From assembly GCA_016841725.1 (NCBI GenBank), contig JAENYP010000013.1, positions 62,001 through 126,000 of the forward strand: a stretch of 64,000 bases of DNA, written 5' to 3'. The notes below the pieces were generated by a model. That model ran no database searches. It worked only from the letters and a program-made list of their open reading frames with translations, and was not told where the DNA came from. The position numbers and the translations under genes are program-made. The DNA is from Thermincola carboxydiphila (GTDB lineage: Bacteria > Bacillota > Thermincolia > Thermincolales > UBA2595). This document shows, one piece after another, positions 10,001 to 17,186 of the stretch (position 1 is the stretch's first letter; each line of letters opens with the position of its first letter).

Positions 10001-13000
10001 CGTGTTTTGCGTCAAACCGGTGACTGTGGCAGTTGTGGAGGCTGCAGTCAGTGCTCCGGATGTAGTGGAATCTGTCCAGGTCTCCCCACCGTTGTCAGAT
10101 TGCTGAACTTTAACTGCCGTCGCCCCTGCCGGCGCTGTGAAGCTGAAAGTTGCAGTCGTGTCGGTTTTGCCGGTGGAGGCAAAGTTGCTGATTGGAACTG
10201 CCGGTACTGCCACATTCACAGCAGTTCCGAAGTTATAACCTGTCTTCACTGCCGTTACAGTGTAAGTCTTGCCTGCGGTCAGCGCTGCACTTATGGCATA
10301 GGTTGCCCCTTCATCTGAAGTTTCTGCCGATGTAATTGTTACAGCGTTATCTTGGTCATCCTTCAGAATAAAATCACTGCCTGTCAAACCGGCCAATGCC
10401 GGGTTCAGGGTTATGGTGAATCCTGTTGTGGAAGGATTGCTTACAGCCAATGATTCGCTGATTTCGTCAGCGTTGGAGACAGTGACGGTGACGGTGTCGG
10501 TGGCCTCATGGCCGCCTGCATCCCTCACCCTTAGCGTCACCGTATAGGTGCCCAAGGCTTCAAAAGTATGGGCAGCAGTTTGCCCCGTACCATCATAAAT
10601 GCCGTCGCCGTCAAAGTCCCACTGCCATGCGGTGATGGTCTGCCCGGGGAACAGATGCCTGGATTCCGAACCGTCAAAGTTGATTTCGGTCCCTGGTTCT
10701 CCAACATTGGGCAGCGCCCTGCCTTTGGCGATCATGGCCTTTAGGTCGACGGTCAGCAGCACCGTATCCTGGGCTGCGACACCATTATTATCCGTCACAG
10801 TCAGCCGGATATAGTGTTGCCCGATCTGCTGTAAAGGGGGATAATCTGCCATCTCTTCCCAGGTCTTATGCAGCACATAGTTGGGGCCGGTATCAATGCT
10901 ATTGATTTGGCCATCGTTGTTGGTATCAGTCCTGGTCCAAACAATGTCGTCTGTTCCGTCGTTGTTCAGATCCCAGGCCAGGCGATTAACCCAGTCTCCG
11001 GGGTCTGGGTCGGCGGTCAGGTTTGCGTTGACCATAAAACCTTCGCCCTGCTCGATGAACTTGCCTCTCCTGTCTGCATCAAAGCGTATGTTCGGAGGTT
11101 GGGAAGGCAGGATATTAAAAACTACATCAAAAGAGTAATATTGAATCTCACCAAGAGAGTTGGTCACCGCCAAGCGCAGTGTTTTTTTGATCCCCTGTGG
11201 CGGTAAAGGGTTGGGCAGAGGTTTAAGATCTATCGTTAGCTCGGTCATCATGCCTGTCACGAATTTGGAGGGGTCACCGGTAAGTTCCCATTTCCAGCTG
11301 ACAACAGGGTAAGCCGGCATGCCGGAGTAAGAAGCTGAACCGTCCAGGCGTACGGTCGCTGTACCATCGGGCTTTATCGGGACATAAGGCTGAGGACCCC
11401 AAGCCGGAACCGGCACAGGTGTACTATTATAGAGAGTCAAGGTGGCGGTGTTGACATTGGTCCTCCCGGTGCCATCTGTCACCTTCAAGGCAATGGTTAC
11501 TTCAGGCAGCCCGGTACGGGGGTCGGCGGGGTACTGCAGAGGCTGTAACAAACTTTCCAGTTCGGTCCATGTTATAGACGTGACGTCCCCAGTAAAATCA
11601 TAAACGCCATCTCCATTTATGTCCCATTCATAACTTACGATGTGATCAGCCGACGCCTCGTCAGGGTCATATGAGCCACTGCCGTCCAACGTCAGTTCTT
11701 GTCCTTGTTCCAGTCCTATTATGCCGATAACATATGGCCCTCCGGCATCGGCGACCGGAGAATGCGGTCTCTGAACCGGATTCACCGTAATCGGCACGGT
11801 GACTTCTACCGACCCGCCATTTCCATCGCTGACTGTGACCTTCATTGAGGTGCTGCCTGCGGCTGCGCCTGTGATAGTTACCGTTCCACCGGTCAGGTTT
11901 GCCGTTGCTGTCGCTGTGGCAGGACTAGTCACAACGCCCGTGATGGTCAGTATATCACCATCCATATCCTCCGCTATATCTGAGGCTGTATAGCCGATAG
12001 TGCCATTTACCGCCACACTCTGTAGAGGTACAGGACTTTTAGCAGTGGGGATATTGTTAGATACGACAGCCTCAGTTGTCACATCAACCACATTAGAATC
12101 ACCTGCATGGCTGCCACCGGTCACCACCAGTTTAAACTTATAAGCTGTATTTTGTGTCAAACCGGTGACTGTGACCGTTGTGGAAGCAGCCGTCAGTGCT
12201 GCGGATGTAGTGGAATCCGTCCAGTTCTCCCCGCTGTCTGTAGATTGCTGTATTTTAACTGCCGCGGCCCCGGCCGGTGCGGTAAAGCTAAAGCTGGCAG
12301 TCGTGTCGGTTTTGCCTGTATTTGCAAAATCGCTGATTGGAACTGCCGGTACTACGACCGGCTGTCCGGCGTAGATTTTGCGGATGACATTGTTACCGGA
12401 GTCCGCGATGAAGATGTTCCCATCACTGTCCACGGTCACCCCGCGAGGGCCGTTTAGTTTGGCGTCACCTGCCAGGCTCCCATCACCGGTATAACCGGGG
12501 AAAAATGGCCCCTGGCCGGCTATAGTGGTAATGATGCCATTGGTATCTACCTTGCGGATGCAGTTATTGTAGCTTTCAGCAATGTACAGGTTGCCATCAC
12601 TGTCCAGCGCCAGGCCATCGGGGTAACTTAGTTGTGCTGCGATGGCCGGACCCCCGTCACCGGAATAACCATTAGTCCCGTTACCGGCCACAGTATAGAT
12701 ATACCCTTCGGTCATCGCTATCCCATATCTGGTTTGGTCAGAAGCAGCCACCATGCGGATACGGCTATTTGTGGCATCAGCAATGAAAAGGTTACCGTCA
12801 CCGTCCACGGTCACAGCATATGGATTTTGCAGCTTGGCAGCAGTGGCTGTGCCCCCGTCGCCGGAGAAACCCTGCATCCCATTTCCGGCTGCAGTAGTGA
12901 TGGTCCCGCCGGCATCTACCTTGCGAATGCAATGGTTATAGGTATCAGCGATGTAAAGATTACCGGAGCTATCCAAAGTTATACCAAAGGGCTTATTGAT

Positions 13001-16000
13001 ATCCGCACTGACAGCCGCAGACCCGTCACCTGAATAACCGCTAGTCCCGGTGCCGGCCACAGTATATATGTTTCCGGCAGTCATCGGGATTCCGTACCGG
13101 GACATGTCAGCGCCGGCTACCATCCGGATACGGCTGTTCTGCATGTCAGCTATGTAAATATTGCCGCCGCTGTCCACTGCCACACCGTGGGGATAGTACA
13201 GCATAGCGCCGGTGGCTGGACCGCCGTCACCGGAAAACCCGTCATTCTGTTCTCCACCGAGACCGGCCACGGTGGTGATAGTGCCATCAGTATCCACCAT
13301 GCGAATACAGTTGTTCCAGTCATCTGCAATGTAGTACCTGCCATTTTCGGCCACCGCCACGGCATAAGGCCGGTTCATCTGGGCGTCGGTGGCCGGACCG
13401 CCGTCGCCGGAATAGCCTCTGCCCAAGGCCTGGTTGCCGGCCACGGTGGTGATTGTCGCCGGCGGCCCTGCAATTGCTACTGTAACACTCGGTCCACCAG
13501 CACTCCAGTTACCTGCCGCGTCGCCCGCTTCAACTGTGAATGTATACGAAGTGCCGGCAGCCAGTCCGGTGACATCATATGTGCCGGTATTGCTGCTGAC
13601 TGCAGCCAGGAGGCTGTCGTCCCGGTATATCCTGTAGCCGGTCACACACACATTATCGATTGCCCCAGACCAGGACAGGGTCAGGCTTTCATCGTGGATA
13701 TTGCCTGCAGATAATGTCCCTCCTCCCGGCCAGTAAGGAGCTGTGGTATCCACAACCGGTGTGCTCAGCCAGTTATATATGAAGATACTGTCACTAGAAT
13801 AATAGGTGTCCTCATCCACAAGGTTTTCGGCATAGGAAACATAAGTGATGCACCTGCCGTTTCCGCTAATTGCAGGTGTCCTGCCGCCCTCGTCAGCTTC
13901 ATCGCCTGAAGCGTTTACACTTACCCTGGCAAGCTCACCTGTTTCCCGGTCATGGACAAAAACATCATCACTATAATTTGTGTCGCCTGTGACCAGGTTG
14001 TCAGCCCCTGATTCAAAAACCACATAGCGCCCGTCTGAGCTGATGGAAGAGTCATAACATCCGTAAAGGGGCTCAACACCCGCTGTGGAAACACTCACCC
14101 GCTCTGTGACACCGGTTGTGCGGTCCCGCACAAAAATATCATAATATCCGTTAGTATCGCCGCTTACCAGATTACTTGCCCTTGATTCAAAAGCAACATA
14201 CCGGCCGTCAGCGCTGATGGCCGGGTAATAGCTTATGCCGTCGCCAGCCACCCCGCCCGTTGATACACTGATCAACTCCGTGGTATGGGCGGTCCGGTCA
14301 TGTACGAAGATATCCCTGATAGAATTGGAATCATTGTTTACCAGGTTGCCGGCATTGGAATAGAAAGCCACACTGCTGCCGTCTGCACTTATAGCCGGCC
14401 CTGCGCTGTAGCTGTTGCCCTGGGCCCCGTCACTGGAAATGCTGACTATTTCAACTTCCCCGGTAAGGCGGTCATAAACAAATATGTCTTCATTTGAATT
14501 AGAATCTCCGGCCACCAGATTTTCGGCATAAGAAGCAAAAGCAATATACCGCCCGTCGGCGCTTATTGAAGGGGTATAGCTGTCACTGTCGCCTTCGGCA
14601 CCTTCGGCGGAAACACTGATCCGACCGGTTATGCCTGTCTGCACGTCATGCAGGAAAATATCATCAGACTGGTTATTGTCACCGGCCACGAGATTATCCG
14701 CACTGGATTCAAAGGCCATATAACGGCCGTCTGCGCTTATAGCCTGGTTTCTGCTGCTGCCGTTGCCTTCAACACCCTCTGAGGAAATACTGACACGTTT
14801 GGTTTCACCTGTTTCCCGGTCAAAGACAAATATGTCAGACCTCCAGTTATTATCATTGGATACCAGGTTGTCCGCATCAGAGGAGAATACCGTATACCTC
14901 CCGTCAAAGCTGACATCAGGGGTATCACTGTCATCATTGGCCTGCAGGCCGTCACTGGAAACACTTACCCGCTGAATTGTCTGATCCGATTGGTAAGAAG
15001 GTAAGGTAGTCCCGGTCCCTGACGGCCCGGCAGCGCTTATGTTGCCGGCAGCGTCCACCGCTTCAATCCTGAAAGTATATTGGGTCTCCGGTGTCAGACC
15101 TGTCACCGGGTAGGATCGATTTTCCCCTGGCGCGGTACCCAGAAGGGTCTCCCCCTGGTACACTCTGTATTCCGTTACTGCCACATTGTCCTCGGCTGCC
15201 CTCCATTGGAGCACGATACCGGTGCGTCCCGGGTAAACCCACAATTCCATCGAATCGTACCAGGCCGGGGGCTCCTCATCCTGGGTCAGTTCCAGGTCGG
15301 ATACATAAGTGGTTTGGCCGCTGTAAACATTTACTTCATTGTCCTCGTCAGGGATATAATTCGCCTCTGAAGCCCTGACGAGATATGCGCCGCTCCCTGA
15401 CGGGATTACGCCGGTAAAGCTGTAGGACCCGTCTGCAGCGGAAGTTGTCTGCATTATGGTTGTTAACTGTTCACCGAAATCTGAGATAAATTCGGACCAT
15501 ATTAATTCAACCGTAGCGCCGGGAAACGGATTTTCATCCCCGTCTGTTACCCGGCCAAGTATTGTTCCCGGTTGATGGCGCTCCATTTCGAGGTTAACAG
15601 TGACCTCTCCCCAAGGTAGTGAAGTCACTGTGGCTGACGCGCTGTCGTAACCGAAGACACCAAGAGCCGGGTTACTCTCACCTGATGCAGTCACGTCCAG
15701 GTCTCCATCGGCATAAATAATGAGTGTCCCATCATTGACTGAAGCATATTTATTCATCCCGGGTGAGACTGAAACGTAATCAAAATCGGCTGATGTAACC
15801 GGTTGGCCGGTATCAGCATCTTTTGCCAGGGCAGTGATTTTACCCAGCGGTCTGACTGCAATAGTCAGGTCTGTGGTCTGGCCGAGCTCAAAATCTAACC
15901 CCACAGGACTGTTAGATACCTCATAACGCATGTTGCCGGTCTGGTTAAGGCCTCCATATTGCTGGGTACCCGCAGGAAAAGCCATTCCATTATTAAAACT

Positions 16001-16615
16001 TGTATAGTATGCGACAAAGGTGATTGTGCCGCTTCCGTTAGTGAAATGCTCAGGGGTAACCCCATCAAAGGGGGCATTCCACGGCCAGTCATAACCACCC
16101 TGGTCAGGCAGGCAATACGAAAACCAGTACGGGACACCTGCTGGAGCAGGGTTCCCGGCCAGATCTGTAATATGTACGTTAAGGGTGCCATGGGTGACAA
16201 CGGTAAAGCCCAGGTTAAGGGTTGTCCCCGGGTTATAGAAGTACTCTCCCGAAACATAGCCGCCGCCGCCGCTCTTAAATGCCTCTACAATAAGTTTCCA
16301 GTTATTGTCGAAATAAGTTCTGACATATACGTCCGGAAAACTCCATAAACCATTGACATCGGAAGATGTTGTCTGGGTCTCACTAAATTGTGAACCATCA
16401 GGGCTTTCAAAATGATACCTGATGGTGCAGCCTAATAACGGGGCCCCCAGGTCGTCCTGAACCGTACCCTGGATAACCAGGTATCCTGGGTCGACCGCCT
16501 GGGCAGTTTGAACCGGCATCAATGACAATATCAGAAATATGTTCAAAAGTATGGCAACTGCCTTCACCCAACATGAGTAACCCGGTTTTTTCCTGAAAAA
16601 CATAAAACGCTTCAT
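4031..16615 (-). CDS. Giant (4194-residue) secreted SLH-anchored surface protein
   Basis: A signal peptide (basic start, then a hydrophobic core at about 19-38 ending near AQA) and three C-terminal SLH domains (about 4005-4194) mark it as exported and cell-wall bound. In between I see CnaB/carboxypeptidase-regulatory-like modules (about 45-440), fibronectin III (448-542), a TolB/PD40-like propeller with repeated FVYDRxTGxxxxVS units (about 545-940), FN3, an NHL propeller with repeated YSGDGGPA and IRKV motifs (1050-1420), several PKD and Ig-like (He_PIG) domains, a cadherin-like sandwich near 2460-2530, and a 13-14 blade BNR-like array of ILTSxDGxxW repeats (3208-3755). The gene is visibly richer in G+C than its neighbours and contains near-identical internal DNA repeats. 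It overlaps the upstream gene by ATGA. Likely role: adhesion or S-layer structure. Confidence 0.9.
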   Translation of the reverse strand: MKRFMFFRKKPGYSCWVKAVAILLNIFLILSLMPVQTAQAVDPGYLVIQGTVQDDLGAPLLGCTIRYHFESPDGSQFSETQTTSSDVNGLWSFPDVYVRTYFDNNWKLIVEAFKSGGGGYVSGEYFYNPGTTLNLGFTVVTHGTLNVHITDLAGNPAPAGVPYWFSYCLPDQGGYDWPWNAPFDGVTPEHFTNGSGTITFVAYYTSFNNGMAFPAGTQQYGGLNQTGNMRYEVSNSPVGLDFELGQTTDLTIAVRPLGKITALAKDADTGQPVTSADFDYVSVSPGMNKYASVNDGTLIIYADGDLDVTASGESNPALGVFGYDSASATVTSLPWGEVTVNLEMERHQPGTILGRVTDGDENPFPGATVELIWSEFISDFGEQLTTIMQTTSAADGSYSFTGVIPSGSGAYLVRASEANYIPDEDNEVNVYSGQTTYVSDLELTQDEEPPAWYDSMELWVYPGRTGIVLQWRAAEDNVAVTEYRVYQGETLLGTAPGENRSYPVTGLTPETQYTFRIEAVDAAGNISAAGPSGTGTTLPSYQSDQTIQRVSVSSDGLQANDDSDTPDVSFDGRYTVFSSDADNLVSNDNNWRSDIFVFDRETGETKRVSISSEGVEGNGSSRNQAISADGRYMAFESSADNLVAGDNNQSDDIFLHDVQTGITGRISVSAEGAEGDSDSYTPSISADGRYIAFASYAENLVAGDSNSNEDIFVYDRLTGEVEIVSISSDGAQGNSYSAGPAISADGSSVAFYSNAGNLVNNDSNSIRDIFVHDRTAHTTELISVSTGGVAGDGISYYPAISADGRYVAFESRASNLVSGDTNGYYDIFVRDRTTGVTERVSVSTAGVEPLYGCYDSSISSDGRYVVFESGADNLVTGDTNYSDDVFVHDRETGELARVSVNASGDEADEGGRTPAISGNGRCITYVSYAENLVDEDTYYSSDSIFIYNWLSTPVVDTTAPYWPGGGTLSAGNIHDESLTLSWSGAIDNVCVTGYRIYRDDSLLAAVSSNTGTYDVTGLAAGTSYTFTVEAGDAAGNWSAGGPSVTVAIAGPPATITTVAGNQALGRGYSGDGGPATDAQMNRPYAVAVAENGRYYIADDWNNCIRMVDTDGTITTVAGLGGEQNDGFSGDGGPATGAMLYYPHGVAVDSGGNIYIADMQNSRIRMVAGADMSRYGIPMTAGNIYTVAGTGTSGYSGDGSAAVSADINKPFGITLDSSGNLYIADTYNHCIRKVDAGGTITTAAGNGMQGFSGDGGTATAAKLQNPYAVTVDGDGNLFIADATNSRIRMVAASDQTRYGIAMTEGYIYTVAGNGTNGYSGDGGPAIAAQLSYPDGLALDSDGNLYIAESYNNCIRKVDTNGIITTIAGQGPFFPGYTGDGSLAGDAKLNGPRGVTVDSDGNIFIADSGNNVIRKIYAGQPVVVPAVPISDFANTGKTDTTASFSFTAPAGAAAVKIQQSTDSGENWTDSTTSAALTAASTTVTVTGLTQNTAYKFKLVVTGGSHAGDSNVVDVTTEAVVSNNIPTAKSPVPLQSVAVNGTIGYTASDIAEDMDGDILTITGVVTSPATATATANLTGGTVTITGAAAGSTSMKVTVSDGNGGSVEVTVPITVNPVQRPHSPVADAGGPYVIGIIGLEQGQELTLDGSGSYDPDEASADHIVSYEWDINGDGVYDFTGDVTSITWTELESLLQPLQYPADPRTGLPEVTIALKVTDGTGRTNVNTATLTLYNSTPVPVPAWGPQPYVPIKPDGTATVRLDGSASYSGMPAYPVVSWKWELTGDPSKFVTGMMTELTIDLKPLPNPLPPQGIKKTLRLAVTNSLGEIQYYSFDVVFNILPSQPPNIRFDADRRGKFIEQGEGFMVNANLTADPDPGDWVNRLAWDLNNDGTDDIVWTRTDTNNDGQINSIDTGPNYVLHKTWEEMADYPPLQQIGQHYIRLTVTDNNGVAAQDTVLLTVDLKAMIAKGRALPNVGEPGTEINFDGSESRHLFPGQTITAWQWDFDGDGIYDGTGQTAAHTFEALGTYTVTLRVRDAGGHEATDTVTVTVSNADEISESLAVSNPSTTGFTITLNPALAGLTGSDFILKDDQDNAVTITSAETSDEGATYAISAALTAGKTYTVTAVKTGYNFGTAVNVAVPAVPISNFASTGKTDTTATFSFTAPAGATAVKVQQSDNGGETWTDSTTSGALTAASTTATVTGLTQNTAYKFKLVVTGGSHAGDSNVVDVTTEAAVTPLSITTTSLPDGIVGSPYNTTLIASGGTSPHIWSATGLPAGLNIGSGGVISGSPTAAGTTTVFVTVSDSAGHNASASYDLTVGPPEMLSFPVANAGGPYIINMGQSLALDGSGSYDSDETAGDYIVSYEWDIDGDGVYDDAAGENATKSYAQLSALINPFTPADPISGQPKYNVRLKVTDTTGRTGTAQTTLTIYQPKAADLIGLRAKENADGRGRELISRFDGNIYSYTANVTNAVASIRVVPFTASGTSALVKKGQDLYPDGIVALSLGDNTIEVVVQEMGKADKTYTITINRTEEFFLVANAGGPYIISPGESLKLDGLGSYYNILNYEWDIDGDGAYDDAVGAFVTINYDQLTALINPLTPVDPVTGQPKYDIGLKVTSPEGTGMAQTTMTVTTELAISTASLPVGMVYSTTLAAIGGTAPYTWSAAGLPEGLSLNASTGVISGTPTTENPATIAITVRDSIGQSAITSLNVDVLTYLIDYGPVAQGAASPSVVTEGTSGPGNGVVTFSHKDSYHPGGIYKQIIDYQWLFDVPDPQNINWNSYNMGQGGIPDGHYSSDGKAWHGMDPNAKPIYTYYFAGTYHAALRVVDNNVPGKTDIMVVEITVNPSLTITTPSLPSGTIGVPYSTTLAVNDGIAPYTWTAVGMPAGLSINALTGEISGTPAAAGESTVTVSVSDSVGRHSASAILSLTVNSPRISDFASTGKTDTTAGFSFTAPAGATAVKVQQSTDGGETWTDSTAGALTAASTTATVTGLTQNTAYKFKLVVTGGSHEGESNIVDVTTDVTIINESLAVSNPSTTGFTITLNPALAGLTGSDFILKDDQDNAVTITSAETSDEGATYAISAALTAGKTYTVTAVKTGYDFGTAANVAVPAVLSITTASLPYGAAGSSYSITLTAGGGTSPYTWEVAGLPAGLNINESTGVISGTPTAAGTLTVTVMVRDSVGQTDSKTLSLTVNKGVDSLDTWHWRNPLPEGNISNLSRVVFGSGKFVTVGAGGTILTSTDGTNWTIRTSGTTSSLAGVTYSSNKFIAVGAGGIILTSADGITWIGRTSGTTNDLKSIKYGSDRFVAAGAGGTILTSADGITWTGRTSGTTYEIADIAYGGGKFVAVGGSDYSLMLTSSDGVTWTKVSVYNSYPLYGVTYGNSIFAAVGYKGLVLTSPDGAVWTARTPGTGYNDLQGVVYSGSAFMAVGTDGTLMTSADGITWNYASSGTDRDFSGITYGNDNFVAVGDSGMIMTSADGTAWANPSGVTATLSGIAYGNNIFVVIGNQTLLTSPDGRTWTKRPAIPGASRVVYSGNTFLALGGNGIIRTSPDGITWTNRTSGTFENINGASFGSGIFVAAGNKGTIVTSGDSITWTIRTSGTTQNLNSIIYGNGVFTAVGAGGTILTSPDGINWTLRTSGTTDIITDVTYGSGIFAAAAYKIGVHGDVESSSILTSADGITWTIRTPVTVKQLNGLTYRNGLFAAVGQNGTVLTSPDGISWASLTTGTARNLRQIASDGENFVAVGVSGTILQSGPPEGSSDNSSGNSNNSDSSTGSTTGGIINPHTNVNTWLGQDNRPVTTVTIDENRTIDAINNNSANNNSAVSTVIVEVAQSTGVINVEVGGRLLDTLFDSGSSLEIRTPFASFTLPSVELNTEHLLKQLGIESGDIVMNVSVSEPTPEQIRAATEAAEKAGLSMIVTPVEFKVEIVAGDRSINITQFGSYVSRVINLSDPVDPNYVVGVEITADGVIIPLPTTISQQLHENAMAIIQNLRASLYTVIENKKSFADTDGHWAKDDIDILASKLIISGKTQDTFAPDNKITRAEFAVILVRAMGLQANAESTGFSDVQPGDWYAGAIGAAVEAGIIRGYSDGTFRPNAQVTREEAAAMLFQALKAAGVSVNITDAEEDQYLAQLRDGATIDPWAKTAVALAVKYGIINGNPDGSFITAANSTRAESAVMIRKMLIKAEFI
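7316..7537. repeat. 222-bp exact repeat, copy 1 (inside the giant gene)
   Basis: Identical base for base, in direct orientation, to 10235-10456. Both code for the same module (SLAVSNPSTTGFTITLNPAL and following). Such identity in a protein otherwise built of diverged modules points to recent duplication or gene conversion. Confidence 0.9.
10235..10456. repeat. 222-bp exact repeat, copy 2 (inside the giant gene)
   Basis: Partner of 7316-7537, offset 2919 bases. The flanking FN3-type modules (about 7555-7800, 9920-10190 and 12060-12350) are also highly similar to each other but not identical. Confidence 0.9.
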
Positions 16616-16971
16616 CGCTTACCCTCTTTCTCCCATCGATCAGCCCTTTTTACTAAACGCTTTCCTATTTGGTCTTTTATCAACCTGCAATCCGTAAGAA
16701 TCGGTTTGCTTTGGTTTTCACCAACGAACCCTGTTTTGACCATCAATTCCAGCAGATACTCCGTTTCCAGCGCCAGCTTATATGCCTGCATACAGTGTTC
16801 CTGTAAGCTTTTGGGGAAATTATTTGATACTCGCAGGTATACACCTATTCCAGTTCCGCATTCAAGCAAACGAACCGCCAGTGGAAACGGCTTTTTTTCT
16901 TCATCCAGATATTTGGCAAGCTCAATGATCCTGATTCCAAAATCAAAAGCTTTTATCGAGAGCTCATCCAT
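16612..16971 (-). CDS. Four-helix-bundle protein (23S rRNA intervening-sequence protein family)
   Basis: A 119-residue all-helical protein with the pattern of the S23/IVP family: SIKAFDFGIRIIELAKYL, then LLECGTGIGVYLRVSNNFPK, then YKLALETEYLLELM. Members occur inside 23S rRNA spacers but more often as free genes next to diversity-generating or surface-protein loci; the biochemical role is unknown. Its stop overlaps the start of the giant surface protein gene (ATGA), so the two are translationally coupled. That suggests a function linked to the surface protein rather than to rRNA. Confidence 0.8.
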   Translation of the reverse strand: MDELSIKAFDFGIRIIELAKYLDEEKKPFPLAVRLLECGTGIGVYLRVSNNFPKSLQEHCMQAYKLALETEYLLELMVKTGFVGENQSKPILTDCRLIKDQIGKRLVKRADRWEKEGKR

Positions 16972-17134
16972 ATGGCATTGTCCTCCAAATAAAAGTTATA
17001 TCTATAATTGTAAGAATGGAACTATTAAAGCGCCATCCTCACGATGTGATGTTATAAGAATTTATTTTTCAGGAGATGTGAGATTATGCACTCTTGTCAA
17101 TCAGGATATCAGTTGAAAACTTATATCAATAATA

Positions 17135-17162
17135 TTCACAACGCCAATTGCTATGATATAAT
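17135..17162 (+). promoter_or_regulatory. Promoter of the MalT/LuxR-type regulator gene
   Basis: TTCACA, 16 bases, TATAAT, with TG one base before the -10 box (extended -10). The leader to the ATG would be only about 18 bases, with GGGAGG inside it. Confidence 0.6.
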
Positions 17163-17186
17163 GGGTAAAAGTGGGAGGAAATAAAA

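Noticed and set aside
4035-16348. Many long plus-strand frames (up to about 200 codons) opposite the giant surface gene
   Set aside because: They are antisense shadows of a G+C-rich repetitive gene, lack ribosome sites and family patterns, and the minus frame has signal peptide, domains and terminator.
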